Source of the DNA: Bdellovibrionales bacterium
Lineage (GTDB): Bacteria; Bdellovibrionota; UBA1018
NCBI GenBank assembly: GCA_018266355.1
Contig: JAFEAP010000004.1
Span: forward strand, 22,113 to 86,112
Direction: 5' to 3'
Length of the DNA: 64,000 nt
Under the pieces are notes generated by a model. The model did no database searches. It was not told the DNA's origin and was given only the letters and a program-made list of their open reading frames with translations. Below, piece by piece: positions 29,378 through 38,922 of this stretch; positions within the stretch are counted from its first letter, which is position 1; each line of letters starts with the position of its first letter. Both the position numbers and the translations under genes were made by a program.

Positions 29378-29651
29378 ATTTTTCTATTTCTTCTTTAGTA
29401 GCTTTACGAAATATATAAGTATTACCATCTGAAGATTTAAGACCTCTAGGATTATAATTTTTAATTAAATTTCCAGACCTACTTTTCATATATGGTTGCC
29501 TTTTACAATTAATGTGGTACTGTATAGACCCAAAATTTATATTTAATCTTCTACAAGCTTCACTAATAGATTTATAGTATTTTTCTTGCTTATTAGATTT
29601 ATTGATAGAAATAATAGGGATTTCTTCATTAGTACTTATATTTAGTGGCAT
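29358..29651 (-). CDS. NUMOD1-like DNA-binding protein without nuclease domain
   Basis: A 97-residue protein. KYYKSISEACRRLNINFGSI at about 25-44 is the NUMOD1 helix-turn-helix found at the C-terminus of HNH and GIY-YIG homing endonucleases. No nuclease motif is present, so this is either the remnant of a homing endonuclease or a repurposed repressor. Intact frame and tight packing with neighbours argue it is still translated. Confidence 0.65.
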   Translation of the reverse strand: MPLNISTNEEIPIISINKSNKQEKYYKSISEACRRLNINFGSIQYHINCKRQPYMKSRSGNLIKNYNPRGLKSSDGNTYIFRKATKEEIEKYGNRSI

Positions 29652-29652
29652 A

Positions 29653-30444
29653 CTACTTAATATTAATTATATTATATTGTAATCCAACTCCAGCAGTAAA
29701 ACCACTACCAAACCTTAAATTAACAGGATCAGCATATAAACCATATCCTACATTTATTCCTATTCCTAATCTCTTAGGTTTAGGAACTTGAACTTGATAA
29801 CTAGTAATAGTTTTAGTATCAGTATAAGGATTATAATTAGTTATTTCAGCAAATGGTTTTTTATTCCATTTCCACCATTTATCTTTTTCAAATCCTAATA
29901 CTAAACTATATTCATTATGAACCGTTAAATCTAAACTAGTAGAATCTGGCCCTGATTCACCTGAACCAAATATCCATTTACCTTTATTAACAGTAAATCC
30001 ATAACTAGGTAAATTATTATTATCTATATGAGTTGTGTCATGTTTATATATAGTATCAGTTTTGAATTTACCTTTTATATCAGTATTATTTGATACATAT
30101 ATTACTGCACTACCTGCATCTAATTTAGATTTATATTCTTTTACTTTTCCCTGTAATAAAAGAATGGTGGAATCCTTAGATTGAATAGCAAGAAAATCTT
30201 TAGTATTTAACGTACTAAAAGATTCTACTTTAGCATGTTCTTGATGATATTTATCTTTCCATATTTTAACACTATCAACTCCATATACTTGTTGTCCTTG
30301 TTGAATATGGTTACATCCTTTAATATAAAGAAATATAATTACTAATATTATACATAATATTGTAATTAACCATCTAAGCCAATTAGGAGTTTTATCTTTT
30401 ATCTCCTGTATATTATTACTATATTCATTATTAAGCTGGGTCAT
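29653..30444 (-). CDS. Membrane-anchored protein, coiled coil plus beta-rich C-terminus (DUF6808-like)
   Basis: A 263-residue protein. Residues ~22-43 are a hydrophobic membrane segment ending in a Cys (IKGCNH). A heptad-rich region follows at ~65-110, then a beta-rich C-terminal part ending in glycine-rich strands (GIGINVGYGLY, FTAGVGLQYNI) like an outer-membrane strand pair. The layout resembles the DUF6808 proteins of Bacteroides phages and could act as a spanin-like envelope protein, but this is inference. Confidence 0.55.
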   Translation of the reverse strand: MTQLNNEYSNNIQEIKDKTPNWLRWLITILCIILVIIFLYIKGCNHIQQGQQVYGVDSVKIWKDKYHQEHAKVESFSTLNTKDFLAIQSKDSTILLLQGKVKEYKSKLDAGSAVIYVSNNTDIKGKFKTDTIYKHDTTHIDNNNLPSYGFTVNKGKWIFGSGESGPDSTSLDLTVHNEYSLVLGFEKDKWWKWNKKPFAEITNYNPYTDTKTITSYQVQVPKPKRLGIGINVGYGLYADPVNLRFGSGFTAGVGLQYNIINIK

Positions 30445-30781
30445 AATCTAATGATTTTTCTTCTAATTGTGTTACGAAATCTTTTACTATATTTTCACAA
30501 TGAATACTCTGAGCTTCTTCACTTAATGCAGATACTCTTAAATTATTTTTAATAGCTTTCCTAAGATAATCTTCCCACTTAGGACGAAGTTTAAGAGTTC
30601 TATAATGAGCTATAGCATTTGCAGCATATTCTACATTAATATGTTGAAATAGAGTATTACATAAATATCCTGCTTTACTACCTTCAGGTATTTCTTTAAG
30701 AGGGTTCATACCATGATCTAGAAGCCATTCAAATACTTCTCTACTGGCTTTTAATTGTTCTGATTGTTCTTTAGTTAACAT
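30431..30781 (-). CDS. Hypothetical protein, 116 aa
   Basis: A mostly helical, soluble protein without recognised motifs. It lies directly downstream of the DNA polymerase gene (6-base gap) and overlaps the membrane protein gene by 14 bases. Confidence 0.62.
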   Translation of the reverse strand: MLTKEQSEQLKASREVFEWLLDHGMNPLKEIPEGSKAGYLCNTLFQHINVEYAANAIAHYRTLKLRPKWEDYLRKAIKNNLRVSALSEEAQSIHCENIVKDFVTQLEEKSLDYDPA

Positions 30782-30787
30782 TATATA

Positions 30788-33058
30788 TTATTTATTCCAA
30801 TAAGGATGAATTTGTGATTCAGCGCCCATCTTAACAGTACTAAGATAACGATTAGCACATTTAATCATAAATCTTCTAATTAATTCTTCAGGAGTAAGAT
30901 ATTCTATTTCATCAGAGTTATCTTCATAAAAAGGATATTTATTATCTTTTATAGAATTATGAACTTTAGCACCTATTTCATCATGTACTGTAAGAAGTAA
31001 TTTAAATTTATCAGAAAGATTTTGAAGTTTTATATAACGGGAAATCTCAACTAAAGCTTCTTTAATCATATCGGCTTGAGTTCCTTGTACATCACTATTT
31101 CTACAAGCTCCGTCAATTTCTCTTTCATCTTTAAATTGTAATTCTCCACCATTTTTCTTAGCTTCCATAATAGCTGGAAACCATATTCTACTATTAGTTC
31201 TATTATTAAGTACTAAAAATGGATTATTATACCATTTTCTTTTAGCAACAAAATCATATTTACCTAATACAGATTCTAATTTCCTTTGTAACCAACTAAA
31301 AGTAAGAGGAATCTCAGCTTTTATAGTATTAACTACTATTTGACCTTCTTCTACAGATATATTCATACTTTTGGCACATTTTTTAGCCATCATACCATAT
31401 ATAGTACCAAAAGTTTTATCTTTAAAACCGTCTCTTTTATCTTTATTTTGTTTCTTACTTATTACATCAGCATCAGTATATGGTATTCCTCTATTCTCAT
31501 ATAATCTACTATAGCATACATTAGCCATATGAGAGTGCATATCATTCTTAGATAATTCAAGAAGTCTTAAATCTTGAGCTTTATCACATATAATAATAAG
31601 TTCAGCTCCCGATAAATCACAAGTAATAAATGACCATCCTTCTCCAGCAGTAAAGCAATTACGATATTCTTTCTCTGCTATTTGATTCTGAATATTAATC
31701 TTATCAGGTTGTTTTTTACCACCTCCCGATTGTAATCTACCAGTTTCACTAAAACATTGTCTAAATATAGTATGTATTCTACCAGTTACAGGATTAATTT
31801 TATCAAAGAAGTTAGCTCCAAAATTTTCTATTCTAGTTTTAGCAGTTCTATATTCTATGAAAGTTCTAATAAAGGACTTCATAGAAGTATCAGGAATTTC
31901 TATTAGATATTGTTCAAGATAAGCTTCTTGAGTTGTATATCCATTATGAAATACTTTATTACCTTCTCTATTTAATCCATACTCAGATTCTACTTTACCA
32001 TCAGATTTTAGAACTGGAATTAGATAAGCTATTTGACTTCCTGTAGTATCTAGTTTAGCTGGTAAAGGTTCTTTTAATTTAGCAAATATCTTACCTATTT
32101 CGGAAACAGAATTATAATCTATATTACCTTTAAGTTTATCAGGAGTAATATCTTTATTATCTTGTTCTCCAAATAAACCTTGTTGAATTATAGTAGGAAT
32201 TTTCTTTCTTGCTCTATCAAATTTACCATTAGATAAAGCCATAGATTCTATAGTTTCCTTAGAGAATTTTTCTCTAAGTTTTCTTATTTCTTCATCTAGT
32301 TTAACTTCAGCTTGATATTTCTTTTCTTTATTTATATCTATAAGTTTTTGCCATCCTACTTTATCAAAATCTATACCTTCTAATTCCATATCAGAAAGTA
32401 CAGTAATAAGAGGCATTTCTATATCATAAATAAGAAACTCAAGATTATAAGTTTTAATTAGATGTTCTTGCCTTCTTTTAATTTTAGAAAGATATTTAAT
32501 ATCATTAGCAGCATATCTAATATGTTTTTCTTGAAACCTAATATTATTAATAGACATTCTACTAAAATCAGACCTAATATCTTTATCCATATCAGGTGGA
32601 GATTCTTTAAAATGTCTAATATAAATATCTTTTAGACCCCAAGAATAATCACAATTCATATATATTCTTTGATCTGCAATCATTACATCAAAGACCTTTA
32701 CATAATCTGCAAATTGAAAACCATATTTTACTTTATTAAAAGAAGTATCGAATTTGATATTAGCACCTATTAGGGTATTTCCCTGTAATAAATAAAAGAT
32801 TTCTTTTATTTCAGATTCAAAATTAGGAATAGAATTTACATCAAATACAAATTGTATATTTTCATCACCTAAAATATACAATAGTATTTCATTTAGATAA
32901 GGTTCAAGGCCAGTAGTTTCAGTATCTTGACCAAAATCACTGTTTAAATTACAAGCCCAACCTTGAACCTTACCTAATCCTTCTTCACTATTTGATACTA
33001 CCATATCATGTCTAGTTTCTACAACATGATTAGGATTATTAGTAATAAAATAAATCAT
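30788..33058 (-). CDS. DNA polymerase I family (PolA) with 3'-5' exonuclease
   Basis: The phage replicative polymerase, 756 residues from ATG 33058 (an upstream TTG in frame is less likely). The proofreading domain has DTETTGL with D45/E47, ANIKFD near 99-104, and YAANDIKYL near 182-190. Polymerase motif A is CDLSGAE (D481), motif B RDGFKDKTFGTIYG at about 542-555, and motif C VHDEIG at about 691-696. Some crAss-like phages use family A and others family B, so this places the phage with the PolA users. Confidence 0.95.
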   Translation of the reverse strand: MIYFITNNPNHVVETRHDMVVSNSEEGLGKVQGWACNLNSDFGQDTETTGLEPYLNEILLYILGDENIQFVFDVNSIPNFESEIKEIFYLLQGNTLIGANIKFDTSFNKVKYGFQFADYVKVFDVMIADQRIYMNCDYSWGLKDIYIRHFKESPPDMDKDIRSDFSRMSINNIRFQEKHIRYAANDIKYLSKIKRRQEHLIKTYNLEFLIYDIEMPLITVLSDMELEGIDFDKVGWQKLIDINKEKKYQAEVKLDEEIRKLREKFSKETIESMALSNGKFDRARKKIPTIIQQGLFGEQDNKDITPDKLKGNIDYNSVSEIGKIFAKLKEPLPAKLDTTGSQIAYLIPVLKSDGKVESEYGLNREGNKVFHNGYTTQEAYLEQYLIEIPDTSMKSFIRTFIEYRTAKTRIENFGANFFDKINPVTGRIHTIFRQCFSETGRLQSGGGKKQPDKINIQNQIAEKEYRNCFTAGEGWSFITCDLSGAELIIICDKAQDLRLLELSKNDMHSHMANVCYSRLYENRGIPYTDADVISKKQNKDKRDGFKDKTFGTIYGMMAKKCAKSMNISVEEGQIVVNTIKAEIPLTFSWLQRKLESVLGKYDFVAKRKWYNNPFLVLNNRTNSRIWFPAIMEAKKNGGELQFKDEREIDGACRNSDVQGTQADMIKEALVEISRYIKLQNLSDKFKLLLTVHDEIGAKVHNSIKDNKYPFYEDNSDEIEYLTPEELIRRFMIKCANRYLSTVKMGAESQIHPYWNK

Positions 33059-33474
33059 TTTAATTTTCTTTTTATCCAATCTATTATCACTTGAAAAGTA
33101 TTTCTATAATCAGAATGAAACATAATAGGATTATCAATTTCAGTAAGACGTAATTTTTCAATAATAGTAGATTCAACATGAGCAATTATCTTACCATGTC
33201 TATCATAACTAAAATCTACTATCTTTCTGTCTATTAATTCCACTGAATCTTTTTCTATATGTTTTATTACTGATTGACCTAGAGTATATTTATCACCTCT
33301 ACTATTTTGAACAGAATGAATTTTATATCCTCTACTAAATAAAAAATCTATTCTATCTTTAATTGGAACTGTAATATTATCAGTGTAATTATCTTTTATA
33401 TGTTCAATATGACGATCATCTATTAATGAAAGAATTTCATTATAATGTTTCATATTCCCATTTTTTAGGCACAT
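33055..33474 (-). CDS. Hypothetical protein, 139 aa
   Basis: A basic, mixed alpha/beta protein of unknown role that overlaps the polymerase start by 4 bases. The start may be the in-frame ATG at 33453 rather than 33474, because the first seven codons overlap the upstream gene by 35 bases. Confidence 0.6.
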   Translation of the reverse strand: MCLKNGNMKHYNEILSLIDDRHIEHIKDNYTDNITVPIKDRIDFLFSRGYKIHSVQNSRGDKYTLGQSVIKHIEKDSVELIDRKIVDFSYDRHGKIIAHVESTIIEKLRLTEIDNPIMFHSDYRNTFQVIIDWIKRKLK

Positions 33475-33697
33475 ACTGTATTCTCAACATTTTACCATAA
33501 CTATCAAATAGTTCAGGAGTATATTGACGTGATACTGGTACCATCATACCTCTATTTTTATTATAATCAGGCCTTAAATTTTTATTAGTATGTCTAGTTG
33601 GGTCTTTGACTAGATAAATTACTTTACCAGCTTCATTAAGACCAGTTTCAGCTATTTTCTTATCTCTTAACCTTTGTTGTCTTTTAGATAGTTTCAT
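33440..33697 (-). CDS. Small basic protein, 85 aa
   Basis: A Lys/Arg-rich N-terminus (KLSKRQQRLRDKK) suggests nucleic-acid contact. No family recognised. It is packed between small genes upstream of polA. Confidence 0.6.
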   Translation of the reverse strand: MKLSKRQQRLRDKKIAETGLNEAGKVIYLVKDPTRHTNKNLRPDYNKNRGMMVPVSRQYTPELFDSYGKMLRIQYVPKKWEYETL

Positions 33698-33702
33698 TGT
33701 TT

Positions 33703-34029
33703 TTATTTTAATCTTTGTTCTAATTCTTCTAATGAATATTTATCAATAATTTCTTTAAATAATTTAATTTTATATTCATCTAATAAATTATTTGATTCTA
33801 TTTCAATATAATTTTTAATTTCATCTTTATGAATATATTCATTATTATTATTATCTAAATAATTATTTTCCTCATTAATTTTATCAAATAATCTATCAAT
33901 ATCATTATTAGATAAGTCTCTTTCATCAATTATATCTACTAAATTTTCATTACTAATATCATTAGTATCTATAATAATATGATCTTCATCAGATTGAATT
34001 ATACTATGTTTTTCAATTATTAAATTCAT
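33703..34029 (-). CDS. Very acidic protein, 108 aa
   Basis: Rich in Asp, Asn, Glu and Ile, with almost no basic patch in the first 80 residues. Such small acidic phage proteins sometimes mimic DNA to block host enzymes, but nothing specific is visible. Its start overlaps the end of the SF1 helicase gene by 4 bases. Confidence 0.6.
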   Translation of the reverse strand: MNLIIEKHSIIQSDEDHIIIDTNDISNENLVDIIDERDLSNNDIDRLFDKINEENNYLDNNNNEYIHKDEIKNYIEIESNNLLDEYKIKLFKEIIDKYSLEELEQRLK

Positions 34030-35468
34030 AACAAAATTACTGCTTTTTTAGAACACCGCGAAAGTGCGACGTACCATAATCTTAATTTTTCTATTTTATT
34101 ACTATTTCTATTAAGATTACCACCATTAACGAATATTGTATTATAAGTAGAGCCCTGGCACTTGTGTACAGACACACCATAAGCATAATCTAAATCTTTA
34201 TTACATATTAATTTCTTTTGATTATCATAAAGATTTTCTATGAGAAGATTTTGATTTTTAAACTTATAATATTCAACCCAAGCATGACCTTTTTTAGCTT
34301 TAGCTATAGATAATTTAGTATTATATTCAACTATAAATTGATTATATCCTTCTTTGCCTACTATAAATATATTTTCTTGTCTACCTGTTTCAGATTCAAT
34401 ATTAACATCATAACCTCTAATAGAATATACATTAGTAATAGGTTTAACAGATTTAATAATGTAATCTTCTGAGTTTAATATGATAACATCTTTATTTCGA
34501 TTTACCATTTTATATCCCATTAATATTTCACCTTCAAATAATGGGTTAATAGCATCTTCCTTAAATACTTTTAATCTTACTTGTTTATTAAATCCATTAA
34601 TACTATCATTAGTCCAGGCTGTATATTTAACATAATCTTGATCTTCTTTATATTCTTCTGAAGCTAGATGTTCTAAATAACGATTTAAAAATTCTTTATG
34701 ATCTGTTATTACTTCATAACCTTCTCCTTTATCATTATATTGAGAAGGATTTTGTTGAAGATATTCCATATAACTTGATGTACTATCATCTATATCTAAT
34801 CTAAGTACATTTAATAATTCTGCTATTGGATTAGTATCTTTTTGTCTTACTATTTCAGTTAATTCATAAATATTCTTAACATCATTAAAGACGGGTGATA
34901 TAGCTTCATTAACAGGGTTAATTTGCTTGGCATCTCCAATGAATAAGACTTTAGTTTTATATTTAATAGCACATTCAATAATAAGTTTATATAATTCTTT
35001 ATTTAACATACTAGATTCATCTATAATAAGAACTCTAGCATATCTCATTAATATTTCACCTTGTTGAGTAAACTCAGGACTATTAGGATTGAAATTATCT
35101 ATATCTGTATCTGGTCTTAATCCTAATATACCTTGAATAGTAGCTGCATCTTCTTCAGTTACTTTGGCTATTATTTTCTTAGCTTTGTGAGTAGGTGCAG
35201 TAACAGTTATTCCCCAAATCTTATTCTTTTTTAGTTCTTTTATTAGTTGTAAAGTAATAAATGTTTTACCTGTACCAGCATATCCTATTAGAGTAGCAAA
35301 ATAATCTCTATCATCATCAGGATTTTTATCTAAAGCCCATTTTACTAAACCTTCGAGAGCTTTAGTTTGACCTTCATTATATTGGAAGGATTTTTCTTCT
35401 TTTACTTGATTACTTCTATTTCTTATTTGTTCAAGTAATCTATCAGCATTTGCTTTATTAAAATCCAT
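34026..35468 (-). CDS. Superfamily 1 helicase, Dda/RecD-like
   Basis: A 480-residue helicase. Walker A GYAGTGKT is at 62-69, motif Ia TAPTHKAKK at about 90-98, motif II DESS at 150-153, and near the C-terminus YGVSVHKCQGSTYNTIF (motif V) and VALSRC (motif VI). This matches T4 Dda-type 5'-3' helicases that load early at origins and displace proteins. It is packed without gaps between its neighbours in the replication block. Confidence 0.9.
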   Translation of the reverse strand: MDFNKANADRLLEQIRNRSNQVKEEKSFQYNEGQTKALEGLVKWALDKNPDDDRDYFATLIGYAGTGKTFITLQLIKELKKNKIWGITVTAPTHKAKKIIAKVTEEDAATIQGILGLRPDTDIDNFNPNSPEFTQQGEILMRYARVLIIDESSMLNKELYKLIIECAIKYKTKVLFIGDAKQINPVNEAISPVFNDVKNIYELTEIVRQKDTNPIAELLNVLRLDIDDSTSSYMEYLQQNPSQYNDKGEGYEVITDHKEFLNRYLEHLASEEYKEDQDYVKYTAWTNDSINGFNKQVRLKVFKEDAINPLFEGEILMGYKMVNRNKDVIILNSEDYIIKSVKPITNVYSIRGYDVNIESETGRQENIFIVGKEGYNQFIVEYNTKLSIAKAKKGHAWVEYYKFKNQNLLIENLYDNQKKLICNKDLDYAYGVSVHKCQGSTYNTIFVNGGNLNRNSNKIEKLRLWYVALSRCSKKAVILL

Positions 35469-35896
35469 TAAAATGGCGGAAATTTAATTGTTTTATCAAT
35501 ATATTCAAGACCTTTAAAAATAGCCTCTTCATAATATTTTTCAGAGTTTATATATCCAGTGCTATCACCATCCATATTACTACATAATACTCTAGTATCA
35601 GATTCTATATCTTCATCTGATCTATGACCATTATATTGATGATGTGTTATTTTATGATTATCTATATAATATACTTGATATGCTCTATGATATACTGATA
35701 CCTGTAAATTATTATCTTGAAGATATTTAATCCATATACCTATTTGTAGTATAAAAGGTAATGTTACAAATTCAGTTATAAGTAGTCTACTTTTATATAA
35801 AGCATTTTCGTTATAGATATGTTGATATTGATACCATTCTTTAAAATCTTTTCTTACGTCTATAAGAGGTTCTAGTTTTTTTATAAATTCATTCAT
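35468..35896 (-). CDS. Hypothetical protein, 142 aa
   Basis: A soluble protein rich in Tyr and His (HHQYNGHRS around residue 77-85). A metal site is conceivable but not established. It shares the base at 35468 with the Dda-like gene and overlaps the membrane gene by 4 bases. Confidence 0.6.
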   Translation of the reverse strand: MNEFIKKLEPLIDVRKDFKEWYQYQHIYNENALYKSRLLITEFVTLPFILQIGIWIKYLQDNNLQVSVYHRAYQVYYIDNHKITHHQYNGHRSDEDIESDTRVLCSNMDGDSTGYINSEKYYEEAIFKGLEYIDKTIKFPPF

Positions 35897-36219
35897 TGTT
35901 TATCTTTTAGTTCCTTAATTTTATTTCTTGTTATTTGTATATTTTGTATAAGGTAATTAAGGATTAAATATAATATACATAGTACTATGATAAAAGAATA
36001 AAATTCTATACTTCTATATTTTTCTATATCATTTCTATAACCAACAGATAATATTATATGAACTAGACTAAATACTGCTATTATAAAAGCAAATCTTAAT
36101 CTAAAATCATTATCACTATCTTTATAAGCTATTATATAACTATATTTATTATCTTTAAGATTATGTTGTATTATGAATATTATCATAATACCTAGAATTA
36201 GAGATTGAAAAAATTCCAT
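35893..36219 (-). CDS. Small membrane protein, 108 aa
   Basis: I start it at ATG 36219 (MEFFQSLIL) because the frame upstream only offers a TTG. Three hydrophobic segments are visible: residues ~5-18, ~45-62 and ~75-98. The C-terminus is basic. Function unknown; inner-membrane location is likely. Confidence 0.6.
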   Translation of the reverse strand: MEFFQSLILGIMIIFIIQHNLKDNKYSYIIAYKDSDNDFRLRFAFIIAVFSLVHIILSVGYRNDIEKYRSIEFYSFIIVLCILYLILNYLIQNIQITRNKIKELKDKQ

Positions 36220-36285
36220 ATTTACGGTGTTTAATGTACAGGGAAATATCCCCAAATTTACGATTTTTCTGCCGATCAGGGACAA

Positions 36286-36324
36286 AACCGCCTGATAATA
36301 GATGTGAGCTATTATCAGACGGTT
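36286..36324 (-). terminator. Intrinsic terminator after the 113-aa gene
   Basis: A long stem, AACCG then CTGATAATAG pairing with CTATTATCAG then CGGTT with one mismatch, around a 7-base loop, ending in TTTTG on the minus strand. It lies in a spacer (36220-36348) flanked on both sides by copies of the TACAGGGAA motif in opposite orientation. Confidence 0.8.
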
Positions 36325-36348
36325 ATATTTCCCTGTAATAAGAAATTC

Positions 36349-36690
36349 CTAGCCTACGTGAACTTGCTCGGCATCTGATTTCTTACCTTTTTTTACATTT
36401 GAAGTAGTACGTTCTTCCATACCTTCAAGTAGTTTCAATTTACTCTTAATTGGTTTACCAATATTATTCTTATATTGATTTTCAAGAGCACGACAAAATG
36501 CTTGAACTGCTTGAACTTTGACAAAACCATTCCCTTTGATTGGCATAAGAGCTTTAAGAAAATCTTCTATTTCCTGATTATCTTTAAACTTCTTAGCTAT
36601 CTTAGAAAAATTAGCTATTTTACCTTCCTTAGCTCTTTGAGCATGAAAAGCTTGTCTTTCTTGTACTGAAAATTGATTATTATCTTTCAT
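36349..36690 (-). CDS. Hypothetical protein, 113 aa, ends in VHVG
   Basis: A helical, basic protein with a final segment KSDAEQVHVG. The 179-aa protein at 46299-46838 also ends in acidic residues plus VHVG. Codon use is closer to that of well-expressed genes. The function is unknown; the shared terminal peptide may bind a common partner. Confidence 0.62.
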   Translation of the reverse strand: MKDNNQFSVQERQAFHAQRAKEGKIANFSKIAKKFKDNQEIEDFLKALMPIKGNGFVKVQAVQAFCRALENQYKNNIGKPIKSKLKLLEGMEERTTSNVKKGKKSDAEQVHVG

Positions 36691-36713
36691 TTTCTTTTTG
36701 ATTTAAGGGTTAA

Positions 36714-37121
36714 TTATTTTTTAAATTCGGTAGATGGAACTACATTATCATTAAATATAGTTTTATTTCCATTTGTAATTAGATAATGATGATACTTAGC
36801 ATATATTTCTACTTTTACACTAGTACCATCATCTAAACGAATTACCATTCTTGAATCCGTAACATTACAATATCTTATCTTACCATTACGAATAAAAGTT
36901 CTTAAATCCTTATCTAATGAATTAATAAAATATCTTACTGATCCAGGAGCAGTAATAATATCTTCATCATTATCAGTAATAGATAAAGGTTGATTGTCTA
37001 GCTGTACTTTTACCTTAGCTGGTATCTTTACAGCCGTATCAGGAGTTTTACCTCCATCGCGGGTTCCTTTGTGCAACTTAGTCTTAGACTTAGTTACCTC
37101 TTTATGGATAGTGAAATTCAT
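36714..37121 (-). CDS. Hypothetical protein, 135 aa
   Basis: The N-terminus is basic and Thr/Lys-rich (SKTKLHKGTRDGGK), followed by a beta-rich domain (strand pattern from residue ~45 on). No family recognised. It overlaps the next gene by 4 bases. Confidence 0.6.
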   Translation of the reverse strand: MNFTIHKEVTKSKTKLHKGTRDGGKTPDTAVKIPAKVKVQLDNQPLSITDNDEDIITAPGSVRYFINSLDKDLRTFIRNGKIRYCNVTDSRMVIRLDDGTSVKVEIYAKYHHYLITNGNKTIFNDNVVPSTEFKK

Positions 37122-37363
37122 ACTTCTTTATTAGTAACTTCTTTTAATCGTTCAGTTACTTTTAAATGTGCTTTAATCCTTTCTTCTTGTTCGTCTGATA
37201 ATATAATACCTAATTGTTTATAGTTTATACTTCTTTTAGTAACTGAAAAATTACTATTAAATTTACTATACATTGAATCTACTACTGATCCATCTATACA
37301 AACATGATAAATATGTAGTGCTGGACTATTATCATCTACTATTGTAGCTATTACTTCTTTCAT
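37118..37363 (-). CDS. Hypothetical protein, 81 aa
   Basis: A small alpha/beta protein with a helical, charged C-terminus (EEQEERIKAHLK region). It overlaps both neighbours by 4 bases, so it is translationally coupled. Function unknown. Confidence 0.6.
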   Translation of the reverse strand: MKEVIATIVDDNSPALHIYHVCIDGSVVDSMYSKFNSNFSVTKRSINYKQLGIILSDEQEERIKAHLKVTERLKEVTNKEV

Positions 37364-38085
37364 AATTGTATCTCCTTATATTTTTTCCAAACATTAATCC
37401 AGTCACTGAGTCTAGTTTCTTTACATTCACAACCAGTTTTAGATAGTTTCATTTCAGAATAAAGAAAATCATATTTACCAAATTTAGTAGGAATAGAATT
37501 AGCAAAATCTACTACATTAGTTACATATTCAGTAATATTTTCATTACCATAAAATATACCATCTTTAGTAACTCTAAGATTAAATTGTTCATTCATTGAA
37601 ACAATTTCTTCTTTAGGTTTTTCAGGTTCATATACTGGTTCAAACCATAAATCGAGAAGTTTAGCGTTTTTCAATCTTACTTCACAATTTGAATTTATTT
37701 TAAAATTACAATATTCCTTATAATTATCAGTAAAAATATTAATAGTTGTATCATCAAATGCTATATTAGCAGCTTGTTTTTCAAACTTTTTAAATTCTTC
37801 TTTTAGTTTCCAACCAATTTGTTTCTTTTTATCTTCCATTTTAGTAAGTTTAATAAATTGTTCTAATGTTAGTAATGTTAGATTATTATCAAATGAATAT
37901 ATACATAGACAATAATCTACACCTCCTGTAGGATTACCGTATCCATAATAATAATTTTTACGATTTCCATCTAATTTAGAACCATAATTATCTTTCATGT
38001 ACTTAATAACAGTATCTTTAAATAACTGACTACCATCATTTTTAACAACCCAATATTTAGGTAGTTCTGTTAATTCTTCATTCAT
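37360..38085 (-). CDS. Hypothetical protein, 241 aa
   Basis: An alpha/beta protein, aromatic in its first 70 residues, with no recognised family. It is the first gene downstream of the GIY-YIG endonuclease, which overlaps its start by 8 bases. The overlap suggests the endonuclease gene was inserted just upstream without damaging it. Confidence 0.6.
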   Translation of the reverse strand: MNEELTELPKYWVVKNDGSQLFKDTVIKYMKDNYGSKLDGNRKNYYYGYGNPTGGVDYCLCIYSFDNNLTLLTLEQFIKLTKMEDKKKQIGWKLKEEFKKFEKQAANIAFDDTTINIFTDNYKEYCNFKINSNCEVRLKNAKLLDLWFEPVYEPEKPKEEIVSMNEQFNLRVTKDGIFYGNENITEYVTNVVDFANSIPTKFGKYDFLYSEMKLSKTGCECKETRLSDWINVWKKYKEIQL

Positions 38086-38911
38086 TTTTATAATTTTTCT
38101 TTTTAATTAAAAAGTTTCCATCTTTTAGTTTTTTGCCTACATTACAATAATATAGTACATTATCATATGTTAAACCTTCAACTTCTCCTGCTTCTTTTGC
38201 TGAACTATATACTTCTATAATATTATTACTTTCATCAATTTTGTATATAGGTTTTAACATGGCTTTAGCTCTTTTTTCTACAACTAAAGGGTCTTTTTTC
38301 TTTCCTTTACTAGCTTCTGACATTTTTCTTTTTGTTTCATCAGAATGTTTGTAGTTTTCCATAGCTTTTAACCTCTTTTCTACAGATTCTTTACTAGCTT
38401 TTTTTCCAAGATGAGATTTACTCATCTTAGTTTTTATTTCTTCACTAAGAGTTCTACCTTTTAATTTTTCTTTTTGTTCCTCTGTTCTAATTTTACCTGT
38501 ATTACCTAGTCCAATTTTAGATTTCGTCTCCTCTGAATGCCATTCTTTTCCATTATTCTTTCTAGTGTTAAAAGCTTTCAAAGCAGTTTCTTTACACATT
38601 CCACTTCTGTCTTCAGGATGTGTAGGTCTAATATTATAGCCAAGTTTAGGATTATGAACATTTAATAGATTACACCAATAGTGTTCCATACTGGGTAGAA
38701 TATTATCAATATCAGGATATTCTTCCAATATCTCAAATACAAAATTCTCTTCTCCGTATTCATTAAAAGCTCTTTGTAAATATTCATTACTGTGATTATT
38801 ATTTCTTAGAAAAGAAAAATGTTTCGATTTTCTACTTTCAAAATTAGTAGAATATCCAATATACATCTTTCTATTTATTAAATTAGTAATACTATAAATT
38901 CCACTATTCAT
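38078..38911 (-). CDS. Free-standing GIY-YIG homing endonuclease
   Basis: A 277-residue site-specific endonuclease. The catalytic fold shows GIYSITNLINRKMYIGYS at residues 4-21 (GIY...YIG), an Arg a few residues later (ESRKSKHF), and a Glu-containing segment downstream. The C-terminal half has several NUMOD3 repeats (SEETKSKIG, SEEIKTKMS, DETKRKMSEASKG) and ends in a NUMOD1-like helix (VYSSAKEAGEVEGL). The ATG at 38911 is preferred over upstream TTG starts. A terminator-like hairpin sits just before the start, so expression probably needs a dedicated late signal or read-through. Confidence 0.9.
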   Translation of the reverse strand: MNSGIYSITNLINRKMYIGYSTNFESRKSKHFSFLRNNNHSNEYLQRAFNEYGEENFVFEILEEYPDIDNILPSMEHYWCNLLNVHNPKLGYNIRPTHPEDRSGMCKETALKAFNTRKNNGKEWHSEETKSKIGLGNTGKIRTEEQKEKLKGRTLSEEIKTKMSKSHLGKKASKESVEKRLKAMENYKHSDETKRKMSEASKGKKKDPLVVEKRAKAMLKPIYKIDESNNIIEVYSSAKEAGEVEGLTYDNVLYYCNVGKKLKDGNFLIKKKNYKNE

Positions 38912-38922
38912 ATAAATAAAAA

